DNA of 64,000 nucleotides, from positions 25,895-89,894 of the forward strand of contig JAAMPI010000033.1 in assembly GCA_013054445.1 (NCBI GenBank), given 5' to 3'. The DNA comes from Cudoniella acicularis. Its lineage: Eukaryota > Ascomycota > Leotiomycetes > Helotiales > Helotiaceae. This document shows positions 45,476 through 57,607 of this stretch, in pieces. The position numbers and the translations under genes were made by a program. Numbering within the stretch: the stretch's first letter is position 1; every line of letters begins with the position of its first letter. The notes beneath the pieces are model-generated. The model was given only the letters and a program-made list of their open reading frames with translations. It searched no databases and was not told the DNA's origin.

Positions 45476-48400
45476 AACAGTATTGGTTCTGGAGTTGAGG
45501 CGGTCATAGATATTGTACACCATTTGTATAGTAGCTGTAAGATGAAATTAAAATCTGTACAGCTTTATACCCAGGATTTGTTAGCGTCCATGCCGGGTTT
45601 TATTCCAACGAGATATTGGTTTAGAGCTTTAGCAAGTGCTACATTTTATCTAGAAGCTTATCAACTTGAAGTGAAGCTAGTTATGAAACTCGGGCTCTTA
45701 AACACCCTTTTGGGGAAAGCATTTGTTGCTGTTTCTTGTAGTGATAACAGGACACTACTCTGCTCTATTAAATAAGTTCCTCCTAATTAGAAATTTTTGT
45801 TTTAATGTCATTCACCGCTCTAAGTCTAGGGACACGCTCTCGAAGAAATACCAGTGTTGTTTCAATGCCTCGGTCAAGTCGCACTTCATCCAAAGCGCGT
45901 CTTCTATAACGAGTCATGTCAATTTCTTTGAGCTCAAACAGTCAATTTTCTCATCCTCTTCGAGTCCTAGCCCGTTCTCACCAGTGGCGACCCGAACGCG
46001 TGAAAAATTTGCCTCATGCTTATACATATATAACCTTCTGGTCGAGTCCCGGACATCCAGCAATGAACCTCACCAGGACTTTATTTACCCGCTACGTCCG
46101 CTGGTTGCACCTCACTCAGGACATGCCCCTACATGCAGTAACAAGAGTTGGAGAGAATGCACTCGGAGAGTTGTGAAGCTTTGGATATCATGTTTTTAAA
46201 AATGCGTTCAAGTTGACTGCTAGTAGTTTGCTACCATCACAGAATATACTGTCTAACACTATTCTGCTGTCACGTTCTCTCCTCACTTGGTCTATCTCGC
46301 AGACCACAGGAGGATTGATGCAGTAATTAGGGCAAGTCTTAGTTCGAAAGTTGAATCCTTCCACGGCCTTCGCGTGTCTTCGAGATAGAGGTTTAAGAAA
46401 GGGCTCGTTGAACCTCCCGCTCTGCTTGGCGAATTTTGCGACGGGGAAAGTGAAATCTTCGAACAAGAGTTTTGATACTAGGAGGTGGGAATTAGTAGCA
46501 ATGAGGAGCCCAAAAGAGCTTAATAGGTATTGCCTTCGACTCGCGTTCTTTTGGGGAAAGTTCCCCTGCCTGTAATAGGCACGATATTTTCGTAGCATGA
46601 GGCCCCTTTCCTCAAATCCTTTACGCACAGCTTAGCATTCACCTTCATTATCTTCTCGCAATCCTATATTTGTGTATAAAGAACGCTATTTCTCTTCTCC
46701 TCCACAGAATATTAAGAACAGACTTGGATAATTTTTTGGGTGGCAAGTCCCAGCTGGAGAGCGTAAGTGATGTGACGCGCCTCTTACCTGGGATCAGCGC
46801 ATTTACTTAAATGAAATCTTTTACCGTACCTTCCACTATGTTGCGGGTGGATTCATCAGCGCCTCTTTAGAAAGATCGCTGTCGGTGCCCCTTAGTGGGG
46901 GGAGACAAGCTCGTAAAACTGTCTACGATGTACTGCCTACTACACATAGATTTACGGAGAATGAGGCATACCGGACAGGATAATCTCTGACCGGAGCACA
47001 CGTTTTACGTCTCATTTTTGGGAGGAGTTATGTAGCTTCGCCAACATAAAACTGACTTTCACCACAGCATATCATGCACAAGCAGACGGGCAACCCGAGC
47101 GTACGAACCAAACTTTGGTACATGCCTTGTGGCACTATAGAGCCGTCGTAAAAGTCAACTTTTACCTCAGTTTCTAGTGCGATCGGAACAAAATCCTGCG
47201 CCTAGTTTATGTTCAAAGTAATGAAATCAAATACGAATTCGAATTCAACTGCCATGTGTAACAGTGAAGTGATCTGCTGTCATAGATATACTCGGACGTT
47301 CAGTCGTGTAACATATTCAGTCATTGTCTAATAAACAAGTTGTGGTAGTACCACAATGCTCTGTAAACAGAGCACAGCCATTATTTTCCTCCTCGCGTTC
47401 CTGAATTTTTGCTTTCCAAAAAAGCTGCAATCCTCCGAATGATCAATCACGGGCTGTGAATCATAACCAACGTTGCATCAGACTTCGTCCTTCTCGAGTA
47501 TAAAAAGCTATCTCATGTTCTAGTTTGGGAAAGGCAAGTAATCAACCAATTCAAAAGCCTATACCATGGGTGCTCCTGTGCCTTGGAACTATGGTGTTGT
47601 CACTTTGATACACTTTTTATTTTGACCCAGGGGTCACGGGGATGCGTGGACAATTCAACGAATTTAAGAGGGAAGGTTGCCTCTTACTTTTCTGGTAACC
47701 TGGCACGTATTATTGTTCTTGCTGTCAAGTCAAATTTTTGTCGTCAAGCTACTTACTCTTCTTTGCTGTCAAGTTTCCCCTGCTATTCACACATTTACGC
47801 CTTTAAAGTATACACCTCCCCGATAAGGTCCACAGTCATACAGTTCAAGATGGCGTTTTCTCTGGGGGTGGCCATGGTCCATCAGGACTGTTGATCTCCC
47901 CCGTTTAACAGAACCACTTGGTAGTGACCCCCAAATGTGTGCAAGAACCTACTACCGTTCAGAGGCTGAAGGAGCTTAGCTTTAAATAGAGAAAGGTGCT
48001 GGAAAGTTGGATGAGAGTTGAAGAGAAATGGGCTGTGAAAGAAGCATACCGGACTCGAGATTTATTCAAGGTTAAAGGATAATGAAGACAGCAAGAAGCA
48101 CAAAACATCGTACTGTACTACACAAAACATAAAAATACGTAGATCCTGAAAAAAAAAAACCCGTGAAGTTGACTGGTCATAATATTCCCCGAAAATTCGT
48201 CAAGTCTCCTCTCCTAGTGCAATATAAAAATCCGTTGAATGTACTTCGTACAGCCGAGTTCTGTTGTGCAAATAATGGACAAGGTAGAGAGATCATGGAG
48301 AAAGGCATCAGGAGTATGCCAAATTCGAAAAAGAGCTGCAAGGAAATTTTTAAAGGGATCTATCTATGTGGCCTCTCGTTAAACTTTGACCTATAAGCTC

Positions 48401-49184
48401 TCCAAGCTAAGTTGAGGAAAATTAATACCAAAATTGCTGTCAGAATAAACAACATTGTCATTTCAAAATTTTTGTCACATTCTCCGCTTTCAGTAACGTT
48501 TCTCGTCAAAACCCACAACTCCCTCTTTGCAATAAGATCACATGGCTATCTCAACAGCAACAATTCTAACGCTCACTTTCTGTCGTACGCTGAAGGAATA
48601 TACGTCGTTGAGCTCACTCAAACTTCAGGCATGCTCTATTTTAGGCAAATCCTCGAGTCTTTCTGCGGATTGAGAACAAATTCTGCGAACGAAATATAAA
48701 TAAACAAAATGCTTATATGTGTCTAATGCAACCAAAGATGCTGCTCTGAGGGGAGCGTGGGTACTGTGGTCATACTGTTTTGCCCTTAGAGCTCAACTCA
48801 CTCGACCTGATGAGTTGGCTTAGATATGTTGATGCATGTGAGTAGCTCATTGGGAATTCAAAATGCTAGAAACAGATTATTATAGGAACCTAACCGAGTA
48901 CGTGAAACTTGAAAACCTTGATAGCCAAGGGCTATATTTGAAGTGGTGGTTGCTGTTATACCACAGGGGTTAACCACTTGCCCAAGTCTCTGGCAGAAAA
49001 CGTCGGTACATTTGCCGGGAAAGATTATTACTATTTTAAAGCAAGCAGATGCGCCCGCCACCCCCTATCACTCCATGATCGAATATATACAGTTTGTCCA
49101 AGAATAAACAGGCATCCCTCCATCGACTTCGTTGCCACCAATTAGTAAGTCATCCGTTTCATCTCTCATATACACAATCGCGGT
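45476..49184. other. 3.7-kb gene desert with retroelement remnant
   Basis: Except for the integrase fragment near 46980-47175, I see no gene. A 146-codon open frame on the minus strand (46188-46628) has no recognisable motif. Sequence from 47200 to 49184 is AT-rich; the last part is the 3' flank of the ERG3 gene. Confidence 0.5.
46980..47175 (+). mobile_element. Ty3/Gypsy integrase remnant
   Basis: The plus strand reads IISDRSTRFTSHFWEELC, then ANIKLTFTTAYHAQADGQPE and RTNQTLVHAL, which is the C-terminal part of the integrase catalytic core of Ty3/Gypsy retrotransposons, including the Asp of SDR and the catalytic Glu of DGQPERTN. The frame stops shortly after (about 47175), and neither reverse transcriptase nor LTRs are visible nearby. 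This is an isolated fossil. Confidence 0.85.
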
Positions 49185-50285
49185 TTAGTTGTCCTTCTTG
49201 ACGGCTTCTTCATGGCCGTATGCTCTGTCATCGTCACCCTCAACTTCCTTCACCAATTTCTCCATTTCTGCCACCTGCCTGTCCCATTCCTCTTGTCCCA
49301 TCTTGCTTTCGCGCCTAAACAGCTCCTCGTTTGGCTTTCTGTAACTGCCTCCCAATCTATCCCACAGTGTCGTATACTGGCCGTAGTTGTAGTTGAAGTA
49401 TAGATGATGCATTGTGTGACATGCAGCTCCATTCAGAATCGGACTGTCGGAGACATACTCTCCATCGTGTATAAAAACGGTCCAGATCTGCACAAATAAG
49501 AACAGAGCGAGGTATGCGAATTTTTGAAGTGGGAATATGAATGGGAAAAAATGGTATGGTAACGACTGCATCCAGCCATCAACAGGGTGGAAGGCGATGG
49601 ATGCAAAGGGCGTGGGCATGATCCATTTATGGTGGGCCTTGTGGAGCGACTTGTAGATTAACGGGTGGTGCAAACCGCGATGGATGAAATATACAAAGCA
49701 GTCGGTAAACAGAATAAAGAGCGGAAACTGTAGCCAGTTGTAGTATTTGAATGGTTGCTCGTCTAGTGAGTCGTAGAGCTTGGAGTAACCTAAAACCTCG
49801 AGAAGGAAGAAAGGGGTGGTGAGGACTGCCATCCCAGGCATGGCGCTAACAGCTTGAGCAATCTCCATTTTGATCTGACTCTTCAGAAATTTGGGGTGTT
49901 TGAAAGTGGTCTTGTCGAACACGAACATGTACGAGAGTGTTGAAGCGACAAAGTAGAGAGCTGCACCAGCAATCCTTTTTAAGGTTAGAAATGAGGCGGC
50001 AGCAGCACAAACGAAGGCAGCTCACCATGTAATCAAAAAGAGAGAGAAAGCCTGTCGATACACATTGTCCCTTGTCCATTGGCTTGTGTACGCGTAGTCG
50101 GTAGGCATGAAAGATATGAATTGAGTCGCGGGTTCGTATTTCCATGAAGAAGCTGCCCGCGCATCCAACATCGAAGAATTGGCGGCTCCATGTTCTAGGT
50201 TGTAAGGCGCAGGGCCAGCTGGCAGGACAGTGGAGTACAAATAATCAAAGAAGTACGTATCGCAGAATTCGAGTGCGATATCCAT
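49185..50285 (-). CDS. Sterol C5-desaturase
   Basis: Exons are complement 50026-50285 and 49185-49974 (51-base intron), giving 349 residues. The enzyme introduces the C5-C6 double bond late in ergosterol synthesis in the endoplasmic reticulum, using a di-iron centre. The three His boxes are clear: HRGLHH, then HKAHHKW, and HTMHHLYFNYNYGQ. Hydrophobic segments surround them (LFLITWIAGAALYFVASTLS; LQFPLFILFTDCFVYFIH). The C-terminus is acidic and ends in lysines (EAVKKDN), a possible ER-retention signal. The ATG at 50285 starts a typical N-terminal domain (MDIALEFCDTYFFDYLYS). Loss of Erg3 function is a known cause of azole tolerance in fungi; no damage is visible here. Confidence 0.95.
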
Positions 50286-53200
50286 TGCGATGGTGTGGCG
50301 TGGTCGGTGATAGGAGTCGGATGAGGCGGAAGGTCAGTCAAGGATGCAAAGACAAGCTCCAAGTGAATGGGACCCTTCGAAGCTCGGTGGGTTGTCGTCG
50401 AACAGAGGGAGGTGGAAGGCGGAAGGCGACAGGAGAACGGCGTTGAAACGGCGAGGAATTCGAGAAGGACAAGAACCGCCTCTTGTATCTTTTCGCAAAA
50501 GCGACCCTGGATAACCTTTGTTGAAATTTGGTGGCACCTAAACCCGTTAGCGTTGAGATCCGGCGAATGAGAAGCCCCAATCGATAATGAGCCTTTTTGC
50601 CGCCCAGGAGAGGATCGAAGAGAATGCCCCCTTGCGGCCGGCGATGACAAAATTGTGGTCTCACTCGGTTGTCTTGCATCCGGCTTCCAGAAGTCAGGAT
50701 ACAAAGTGAGGCCGCACGACATCCATGTAAGGGCCGATGGTGGGATTGGCCGAACGTCGTCATCAAGAATTGCGAGAATGAGCTGTCCGAGTCGATTATG
50801 AGCCGAGGAAAAAGGGGTTAGGATTAAAGAAAAATATTTTTGATTTGAATTGTGAATACTCGACGAGAGCAAGGTATACCATCACGGTATTTTCCATTCC
50901 TCATACTGTACTCGTACAGCAGCAGATTATGCCGCCCAACCAACTGACCCAATTGGAACCCCAGAATCTGGGGATGATATACACGTGATCTTTTCAGACC
51001 TTATCACTGGCCTGTGGTTCCTATTGCTTTGGATGGCCTCGTGTTTTCTACCCCACCTGCAATAACTGTTGCAAGAGCGGCACTGAAACTATAAAGATTT
51101 GAAAGCCATCATTTAGCAAATGTATGCAGACTTTAGGTTTATTATCTCACGTGACAAATGATTATATCCCCTTGAGGGTGTTTATGAGGTGTTTATATGG
51201 TTTCTGAGAGTAATGCATGAAGGCCCCCCTTTCTTGCGACATAAAATCTCCTTCCCATCGAAAATGTTATCAGATTCTCTTTTGCAAGTACTGAAGGCCC
51301 ACTATACATTTCCACCTCCCCATCTGGTATTTTTCAGGCCTCAAGCCTAAATGCCTAGGCATTCTCGCAGGTGCAAAAAGGGTAGTATACTAAGAGAGAT
51401 ACTCATAAACTGCGAGCCTTTTTTGAACAGTCCGGGATCTCGCGACAGTAAACTTGTCCCTAGAATTCAGATGAAAAGACTAATAAGGGTATTTGAATTT
51501 CTAAATATCTCCGCTTCTGTGAATCATTCACTAGCTTAATTAGTAAATCTCTATAAGATGCCCGACATCCGGGCAGTGTGTTACTTGTTCATGCATCCAC
51601 GAGGCACTCTACCTATGAAGTATATGGGCTTTGTTTCTCTTGCCTGCAGAGCGCAGGCAAGCATGACTGCTGCGAAGGGACGTGAATCGGTAATCGAGGA
51701 AACTTCCACGTTAAAGAAGGAATCCGGTACCCTTGCAGTTGCATCAAAGTCAAGCAGCATGACCTACCACGAGCCGGACAAGGGAAATCGAGATTATTAT
51801 TTGCGGAAGCGGTCCTGGCGGTTACGCACAAAAAGGGTCCGGGAAACAAATGATATGTCCGACGCAGCTCGATTATCATTCCTGATAAGATGTCGGTGTG
51901 CTTGAGTTAACTTGATTCTCGATTTCCGCGGCAAAAAAGGTCTGACTACCTGCTGAAGCTTTCCAGGTTTCTGGTAGGCAGATAGTTTTATATACGAAAG
52001 GCTCCCACAACTGGAAACACGTTGCCAAGCCGAATAAGGCAGTTCATGGCATCCACACCTTATTCCTATCGCTTGAAGGCCGAAGCATCGCACGAAGTCG
52101 TTGCATAGAGCCGGGTTCTAGGGTAAGGAACGGCGGCGCAGACACGTTGGGGGTCCGCTGATAGACACAGGTGGCAGATTGATTGATGGACACTTGCAAC
52201 CCCAGACTTTTGGCAAGTCCCGATTCCCGAAACTGTCCGCCCACGGCACGTGCTACAAAAGGTTGAGGGTGCACAAAGTGAATGTACGCCAAGTTGAGAC
52301 AAGTCGTAATTGGAGGTACTGGTAAGGTGCTGCGAGACTTTTAAGAACATCACTACTGTAGAGGTACAACCTAGTAATAAACTCCCGGTTATCCTGTCTT
52401 CCTAGTAAAAACATCATAAAATAAATACAAGACTTTTGAACCCCTTTTTCAGAACAACTCACAGCTCGCAAATGGACTTCAAACGTGTGCCACTTTTTTC
52501 ACCTGCACGGTGGCGGACTGCACGCGAGAGGAGGGGCGTGCACTGTGCAGCCGAACACAGTTTTAGGGCAACTGTCTCGGCAAAGCTGCACAGCATTTCT
52601 TCGGGCCGGGAAGTCGCGAGAGGCATCAAAGGCATCTAAAGTAACCCCCGTATATCCCTATCAATCCCCTTGGGCCCTGGTAAGAAGACGCCAAGCAGTC
52701 GCGGAGAGTGCCCACAGTGGCAACCCACCAGTGACCCACTTCGTCCGAGCGGCTCAGACTCGCTTTTCGACTAGTTTAGAGCAGGCCCCTGTCATTTTGC
52801 TGGGTAAGGTAACTTATGAGAAAGTAAGCAGACAAGCCCATCCAGCCATGGAAGACGAACCCCAACGCGCTCGCACTGCACCGCTCCGCTTGCTTCTTCC
52901 ATCCAAACCCTTCTTCTTCTTCTTCTTCTTTTCCCACCTCTCGTCAACCCCATCAATATCCTCCTCCTATCATCACTACCACCCTGTTCCGTCGTCGCGC
53001 CGTTTGCTTTGCTTGCGAAGCGCACCTATAACGCCTTTTCGTCTCGGCCATTATTTGCTGTGCGACATCTGTCAAAAAGCTGCAAACGCGAGCCGTTCAC
53101 ATCAGCCTTGTTCGGCGCACCATCTCTGCTAGATCTTCAGCTTCGCTCTATCTCCACGAGATACAGCCGCTTTTTCGGCGCGCTGATCGGGGCCTGAAGG

Positions 53201-53302
53201 AGTTTGCTACTTGACTGCTGAAGATCCAGAGCTTTTAACGGAAGTCTCCCACCTTGATCGAAACCCCATTGCGACCAGCTGTGTCGCCCCCGCCCGCAGA
53301 CG
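50286..53302. other. 3-kb intergenic stretch upstream of ERG3 and TUP1
   Basis: The two genes diverge from this region. A (TTC)n-rich pyrimidine run lies at about 52911-52930. A 225-codon open frame on the minus strand (50195-50872) overlaps the ERG3 start and has no coding character. The long space before the TUP1 start may hold a long leader or regulatory region. No other gene was found. Confidence 0.5.
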
Positions 53303-55347
53303 ATGTCAATGTATAACCCGCATCGTGGCCTTGGGCCTGCCCCAGGAAATGCTCGGTTGAACGAGCTACTAGATGGCATTCGCAATGAGTTCGAGAGCCA
53401 AGCTCGCGCAAGTGGAGAGGCTGAACAATCGAGTGAGTACCCCACGAATGGTCGCGTGGCGGCCGTGAGAATCGAGAATGCATCCTCATATAGGTTGGCA
53501 TTAATTGAAATGGAATAAATCGCTGACAGTATTTAGTCACCCACCAGATCAATGAAATGGCAATGGTTCGGGAAAAGGTGTACACCATGGAACAAACACA
53601 CCTAGCCCTGAAGCAGAAGTAGGCATTCCTGCACCATATATCGAAAGCATGCTAATGTTTCTTCAGGTACGAAGAAGAGATCTCGCGCCTACATCGTGAG
53701 CTAGAAGCCCGTGGAGGAAACCCTCGTCCATCAGGTATTGGTGGACCTCCCGCCCCTCAAAGTGCAGGCCCATCCCAAGCACCACCGAATATTGGTCATG
53801 GCCCAAGTAACTTGTTTGGGGGCATTATGGCAGGACAAGGACAAGGCGGTCCAGGTCTTGCTCCTCCACCGCCGCCACCACAGTCGGAACAGCATGGTCC
53901 TCTCCATCAAATGACTCAACCTCCACCTGCCCTCAATCAACCACCCCCACAGCAGCAACCCCCGTTCCAAAGTGGTGGATATCCACAGGTCCCAGCTGCT
54001 AATGGCTACGGGGCACAACCGCCTCAATCAACATCATCGCCCGGCCCAGGCAAGACCCGTATTCTCAATCGTGGCCCTGGAGGACCTGCCACACCTCAAT
54101 TGAACCAGCCAATGCCATATCCAGATCCAAGGGCCGTAGCCTCACCACAAGTCAATCATCCTATTCCAAATCAGCACCCACAATTCAAAGTCGGCAATGC
54201 CCTTGCTGAGTTGGATTTGGAGCGTTTGCCAGCTCATTTGAAGAAAGTTGAGCAGGATTGGTTTGCCATCTTCAACCCAGAAGTTCCCCGAGTTCTTGAT
54301 GTTGACCTCGTGCACACTCTTTTGCACGAAAGTGTGGTTTGCTGTGTAAGATTCAGCCATGACGGAAAGTATGTTGCCACTGGCTGCAACAGATCTGCTC
54401 AGATCTTTGATGTCATCACTGGACAGAAGATCTGTATCCTCACAGATGAGAGCGTTGACTCAGTTGGCGATCTTTATATCAGAAGCGTTTGCTTTAGTCC
54501 TGATGGAAGATATCTCGCTACAGGTGCTGAAGACAAGTTGATTAGAGTAAGTTGAAATTGCGATTTGTCTGAAATTTTCGCTAATAAGTCTAGGTCTGGG
54601 ATATCGCTTCCAGAACAATAAGAAACACATTCGCTGGTCACGAGCAAGATATCTACTCTTTGGACTTTGCTCGCGATGGCCGCACCATCGCTTCCGGAAG
54701 TGGTGATCGTACCGTTCGTCTGTGGGACATCAACGAAGGCCAAAACATCCTTACTCTTAGCATCGAAGATGGTGTGACTACTGTCGCTATTTCTCCCGAC
54801 TGCAAACTTGTCGCAGCTGGATCTTTGGACAAGAGCGTCCGTGTTTGGGATGCTAACTCTGGCTACTTGGTCGAACGACTTGAGGGCCCAGATGGTCATA
54901 AGGATTCCGTCTACTCGGTTGCTTTCGCGCCAAATGGAAAGGATCTTGTATCTGGAAGTTTGGATAAGACTATCAAAATGTGGGAGCTTGTCGCTCCAAG
55001 AGGTGGTCATCCCAACAACACTCCAAAGGGTGGCAGATGCATCCGAACCTTTGAAGGTCACAAGGTATGTTGATAATATCGACTTTTGATAGGATTTTGC
55101 TAATTAATTTTAGGACTTTGTTCTCTCAGTCGCCCTGACACCTGATGGAAACTGGGTGCTTTCAGGCTCCAAAGACCGAGGAGTCCAATTCTGGGATCCA
55201 AGAACTGGGAATACCCAACTCATGTTGCAAGGGCACAAGAACAGTGTTATTTCAGTGGCACCAAGCCCAAGCGGTGGGTCATTCGCCACTGGTAGCGGAG
55301 ATATGAGAGCAAGAATCTGGAGCTATAAGCCATATCAGGGGCCTTGA
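53303..55347 (+). CDS. Tup1/RcoA-type WD40 transcriptional corepressor
   Basis: Exons 53303-53432, 53537-53618, 53667-54546, 54594-55064 and 55114-55347 encode 598 residues. The N-terminal tetramerisation helix runs from [14 protein letters not shown] to HREL and EARGG, the part that binds Cyc8/Ssn6. A Pro/Gln/Gly-rich linker follows (residues about 100-230). The propeller starts near residue 295, and blades show the usual endings ([48 protein letters not shown]). Tup1 is recruited by DNA-bound repressors and silences glucose-, mating- and development-related genes in the nucleus; in Aspergillus RcoA affects growth and sporulation. All introns are canonical and lie mostly in the helix region. 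The first exon is unambiguous from the conserved start. Confidence 0.96.
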
Positions 55348-55905
55348 ATAGGGCTGCTTGAAATATGAAAAAAAAGCTTAGGATGGCTAAAGTGAAATGT
55401 TTGTATGCGAGTACGACGGTTGAATCGGTAGGCGTACTTGGGAGAACTAGGCTCAGGGATGACTTTCGTCTATTGGAGGCTGCTATTGACATGCACTTTT
55501 TATCGGAGAACTTACCATTTCATATTTTTTCCTTGGTATCGTTAGCGATTTTCCGGAGGAGGAAGGCAGACTACAACTACAATAAAAGTGAAATGATTTT
55601 GAATGATCTTAAATTGTTATCTCCTGTGTTGTCTAAAATTGTGAGACTTTTCATCCTATCGACTGTCGGAGGATCACCACCAAGCTTCAACGGCGAACCG
55701 AGCTTCCAAGCTCCGACCCCGACCTCGAGATATCCAGCCCATTCAAAGCTGCCAAAACTCCAAACAAAGTGCGACACTTAAGTTCCCAGAAATTTTCAGC
55801 CAAAGTTCATTCCCCGCTAAACAACCCACCATTCCTCTTCGCGCCTCATCCCAAGCTGACCGCAATCCAATCCCATCCCATCCAGCACTAAACGCACGCC
55901 CAAAA
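55348..55905. other. Intergenic, nothing recognised
   Basis: This is the 3' flank of TUP1 and the promoter of TRS33. It is pyrimidine-rich before 55905. No gene is supported. Confidence 0.55.
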
Positions 55906-56824
55906 ATGTCCTTCGAATCCCCCCTCCCACCATACAATGCCTCGGACCCGAGCGCAACCTTCCTCAACAGCTCCTGCCTAGATCTCCTCATGATCGAGCT
56001 TGTGCCCATGGCATGGCGCATAGTGCGCGAGGTAGACCTGAAGTCTGCATCTACACAAGCGGCGGCATCCTCGTCCACAACCAACGGCTTGCACCCCGGG
56101 GCGGGGAGCATGAATGGAGGGGCAGGGACCAGAGGGGAGGAGGAGGAGCAGGAGGAGAGGGATGCGGTGTTTTATAGGTTGGAGATGTTGGGGTATCGAG
56201 TTGGGCAGGGCTTGGTTGAGCGGTATGTTTATTTCTATATCTGTTTGCTCATTTTCCTGTGTTGGTTTGTTGCTTGGTTGATTCATGCTAATTTTTCTTC
56301 TTTTTTTTGGGAAATAGGTTCTCGAAGGATAGACCGCGCTTCACGGATACGCTCGATGTTATAAAATTCCTCTGCAAAGACCTCTGGATGTTGGTATTTA
56401 GGAAACAAATCGATAATCTGAAAACGAATCATCGTGTAGAGTCCCTCGCCTTCTCCCTACCTCGTACCAAATAATAAAACACACGTACTAATGATAGCGA
56501 ATAAACAGGGTGTCTATGTCCTAACAGATAACTCCTTTCGCCCTTTCTCACGAATGAGTACCGAAGCTGGCGGCCAAGCCGTCGTGAGAGCACAGCCAGT
56601 ATGTTCACTTCCACCCTTTCTATACACAGCTGCTTTTTTTACTTCTTGCCTTTCGGATTCAAATGGGGAAGCTAACATATGGGTTGTGATAGTTTCTATG
56701 GTTTCCTTGCGGAATAATAAGGGGTGCGCTGGCGAGTATGGGGATAAACGCTACGGTACAGGCGGAAACGAGCGAGTTACCCGGGGCAACATTCCAGATT
56801 AAAAGTGTGGCTGCAAAGCCGTAG
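55906..56824 (+). CDS. TRAPP complex subunit Trs33
   Basis: Exons 55906-56222, 56318-56435, 56509-56598 and 56693-56824 encode 218 residues. Trs33 is part of the TRAPP tethering complex, which activates Rab GTPases in ER-Golgi traffic. The family signature is long and clear: [26 protein letters not shown], then [53 protein letters not shown] and [19 protein letters not shown] low-complexity insert (Ala/Ser, then Gly, then Glu-rich, about residues 48-88) separates helix 1 from the next helix, as in many fungal homologues. All introns are canonical; the second has a perfect ACTAAT branch sequence. Confidence 0.94.
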
Positions 56825-57607
56825 GACCTTTACAACAATGGATTAATGAGATGATGGGAAAATATGGTACTTAATTGAGCCACGTGGATAGGGAACCGCT
56901 TCGAGACCCTCAGTTTCACAGCATGAGAATGAGGTGAGGAAGCTGATGAGAGTTCCAAAAGCGTATTTTTGAACAATTTAGCGGCATAGGCATCGGTGGA
57001 GTTATGGCAAGACAGGGGTTGGAGTTACAGGTTTATGACCACAAGAATAAATGAGGCAGGGCAATGAGATGCATATCAAAGGCGTTCAGCACAATCCATT
57101 GGCTTTTGAATTTCATCCATTGCGTAGCCCGTCGTACCGAAAAGCCGAAAAACTCAAAAGAGACATCTGCTCGTTCGTTCCTCCATCCATCCCTCAATCC
57201 CTCGCTCTCTCAGCCCCGCAGCATTCCACCAAATCATTCAGTTCGTCTATGCACCGAAAAGCGCGAATGAAAGAGGAGAAGGAACAAAAGTCTTGCACCA
57301 ACATCTCAACCCCCAAAAGAATGCAGCACGTCTAAAAAGCCAAGCCTTTTACAGCCTATCTAAGCAAGCGCCAACGATCAGTCAAGGAATTCTTACCAAA
57401 GAAAGCCATTTAACTAAAATATGATGATCTTGGGGGAAACAGAATGAGAAACGATCTTCTATCATTCGCTCTTATAGGACGAAAGAGAGGACAGCCATTT
57501 ATCGGTACCTGGGTTCTTGAAAGGATATACATCTGCGCACTTTTCGTTGCTTCTTGAAGGGAAAACAAGAGACTAAACAGGAAGGAAAGTTGGGTAGGTG
57601 AGGGAGA
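56825..57607. other. Intergenic between convergent genes
   Basis: It holds the 3' flanks of TRS33 (plus) and malate dehydrogenase (minus). Open frames near 57051-57335 are not coding-like. Confidence 0.55.

Noticed and set aside
46188..46628. 146-codon open frame on the minus strand
   Set aside because: No motif, no neighbouring exon, and overlapping frames on the other strand; likely chance in a desert.
50195..50872. 225-codon open frame on the minus strand upstream of and over the ERG3 start
   Set aside because: It overlaps the well-supported ERG3 exon in another frame and has no domain, signal or splice pattern.
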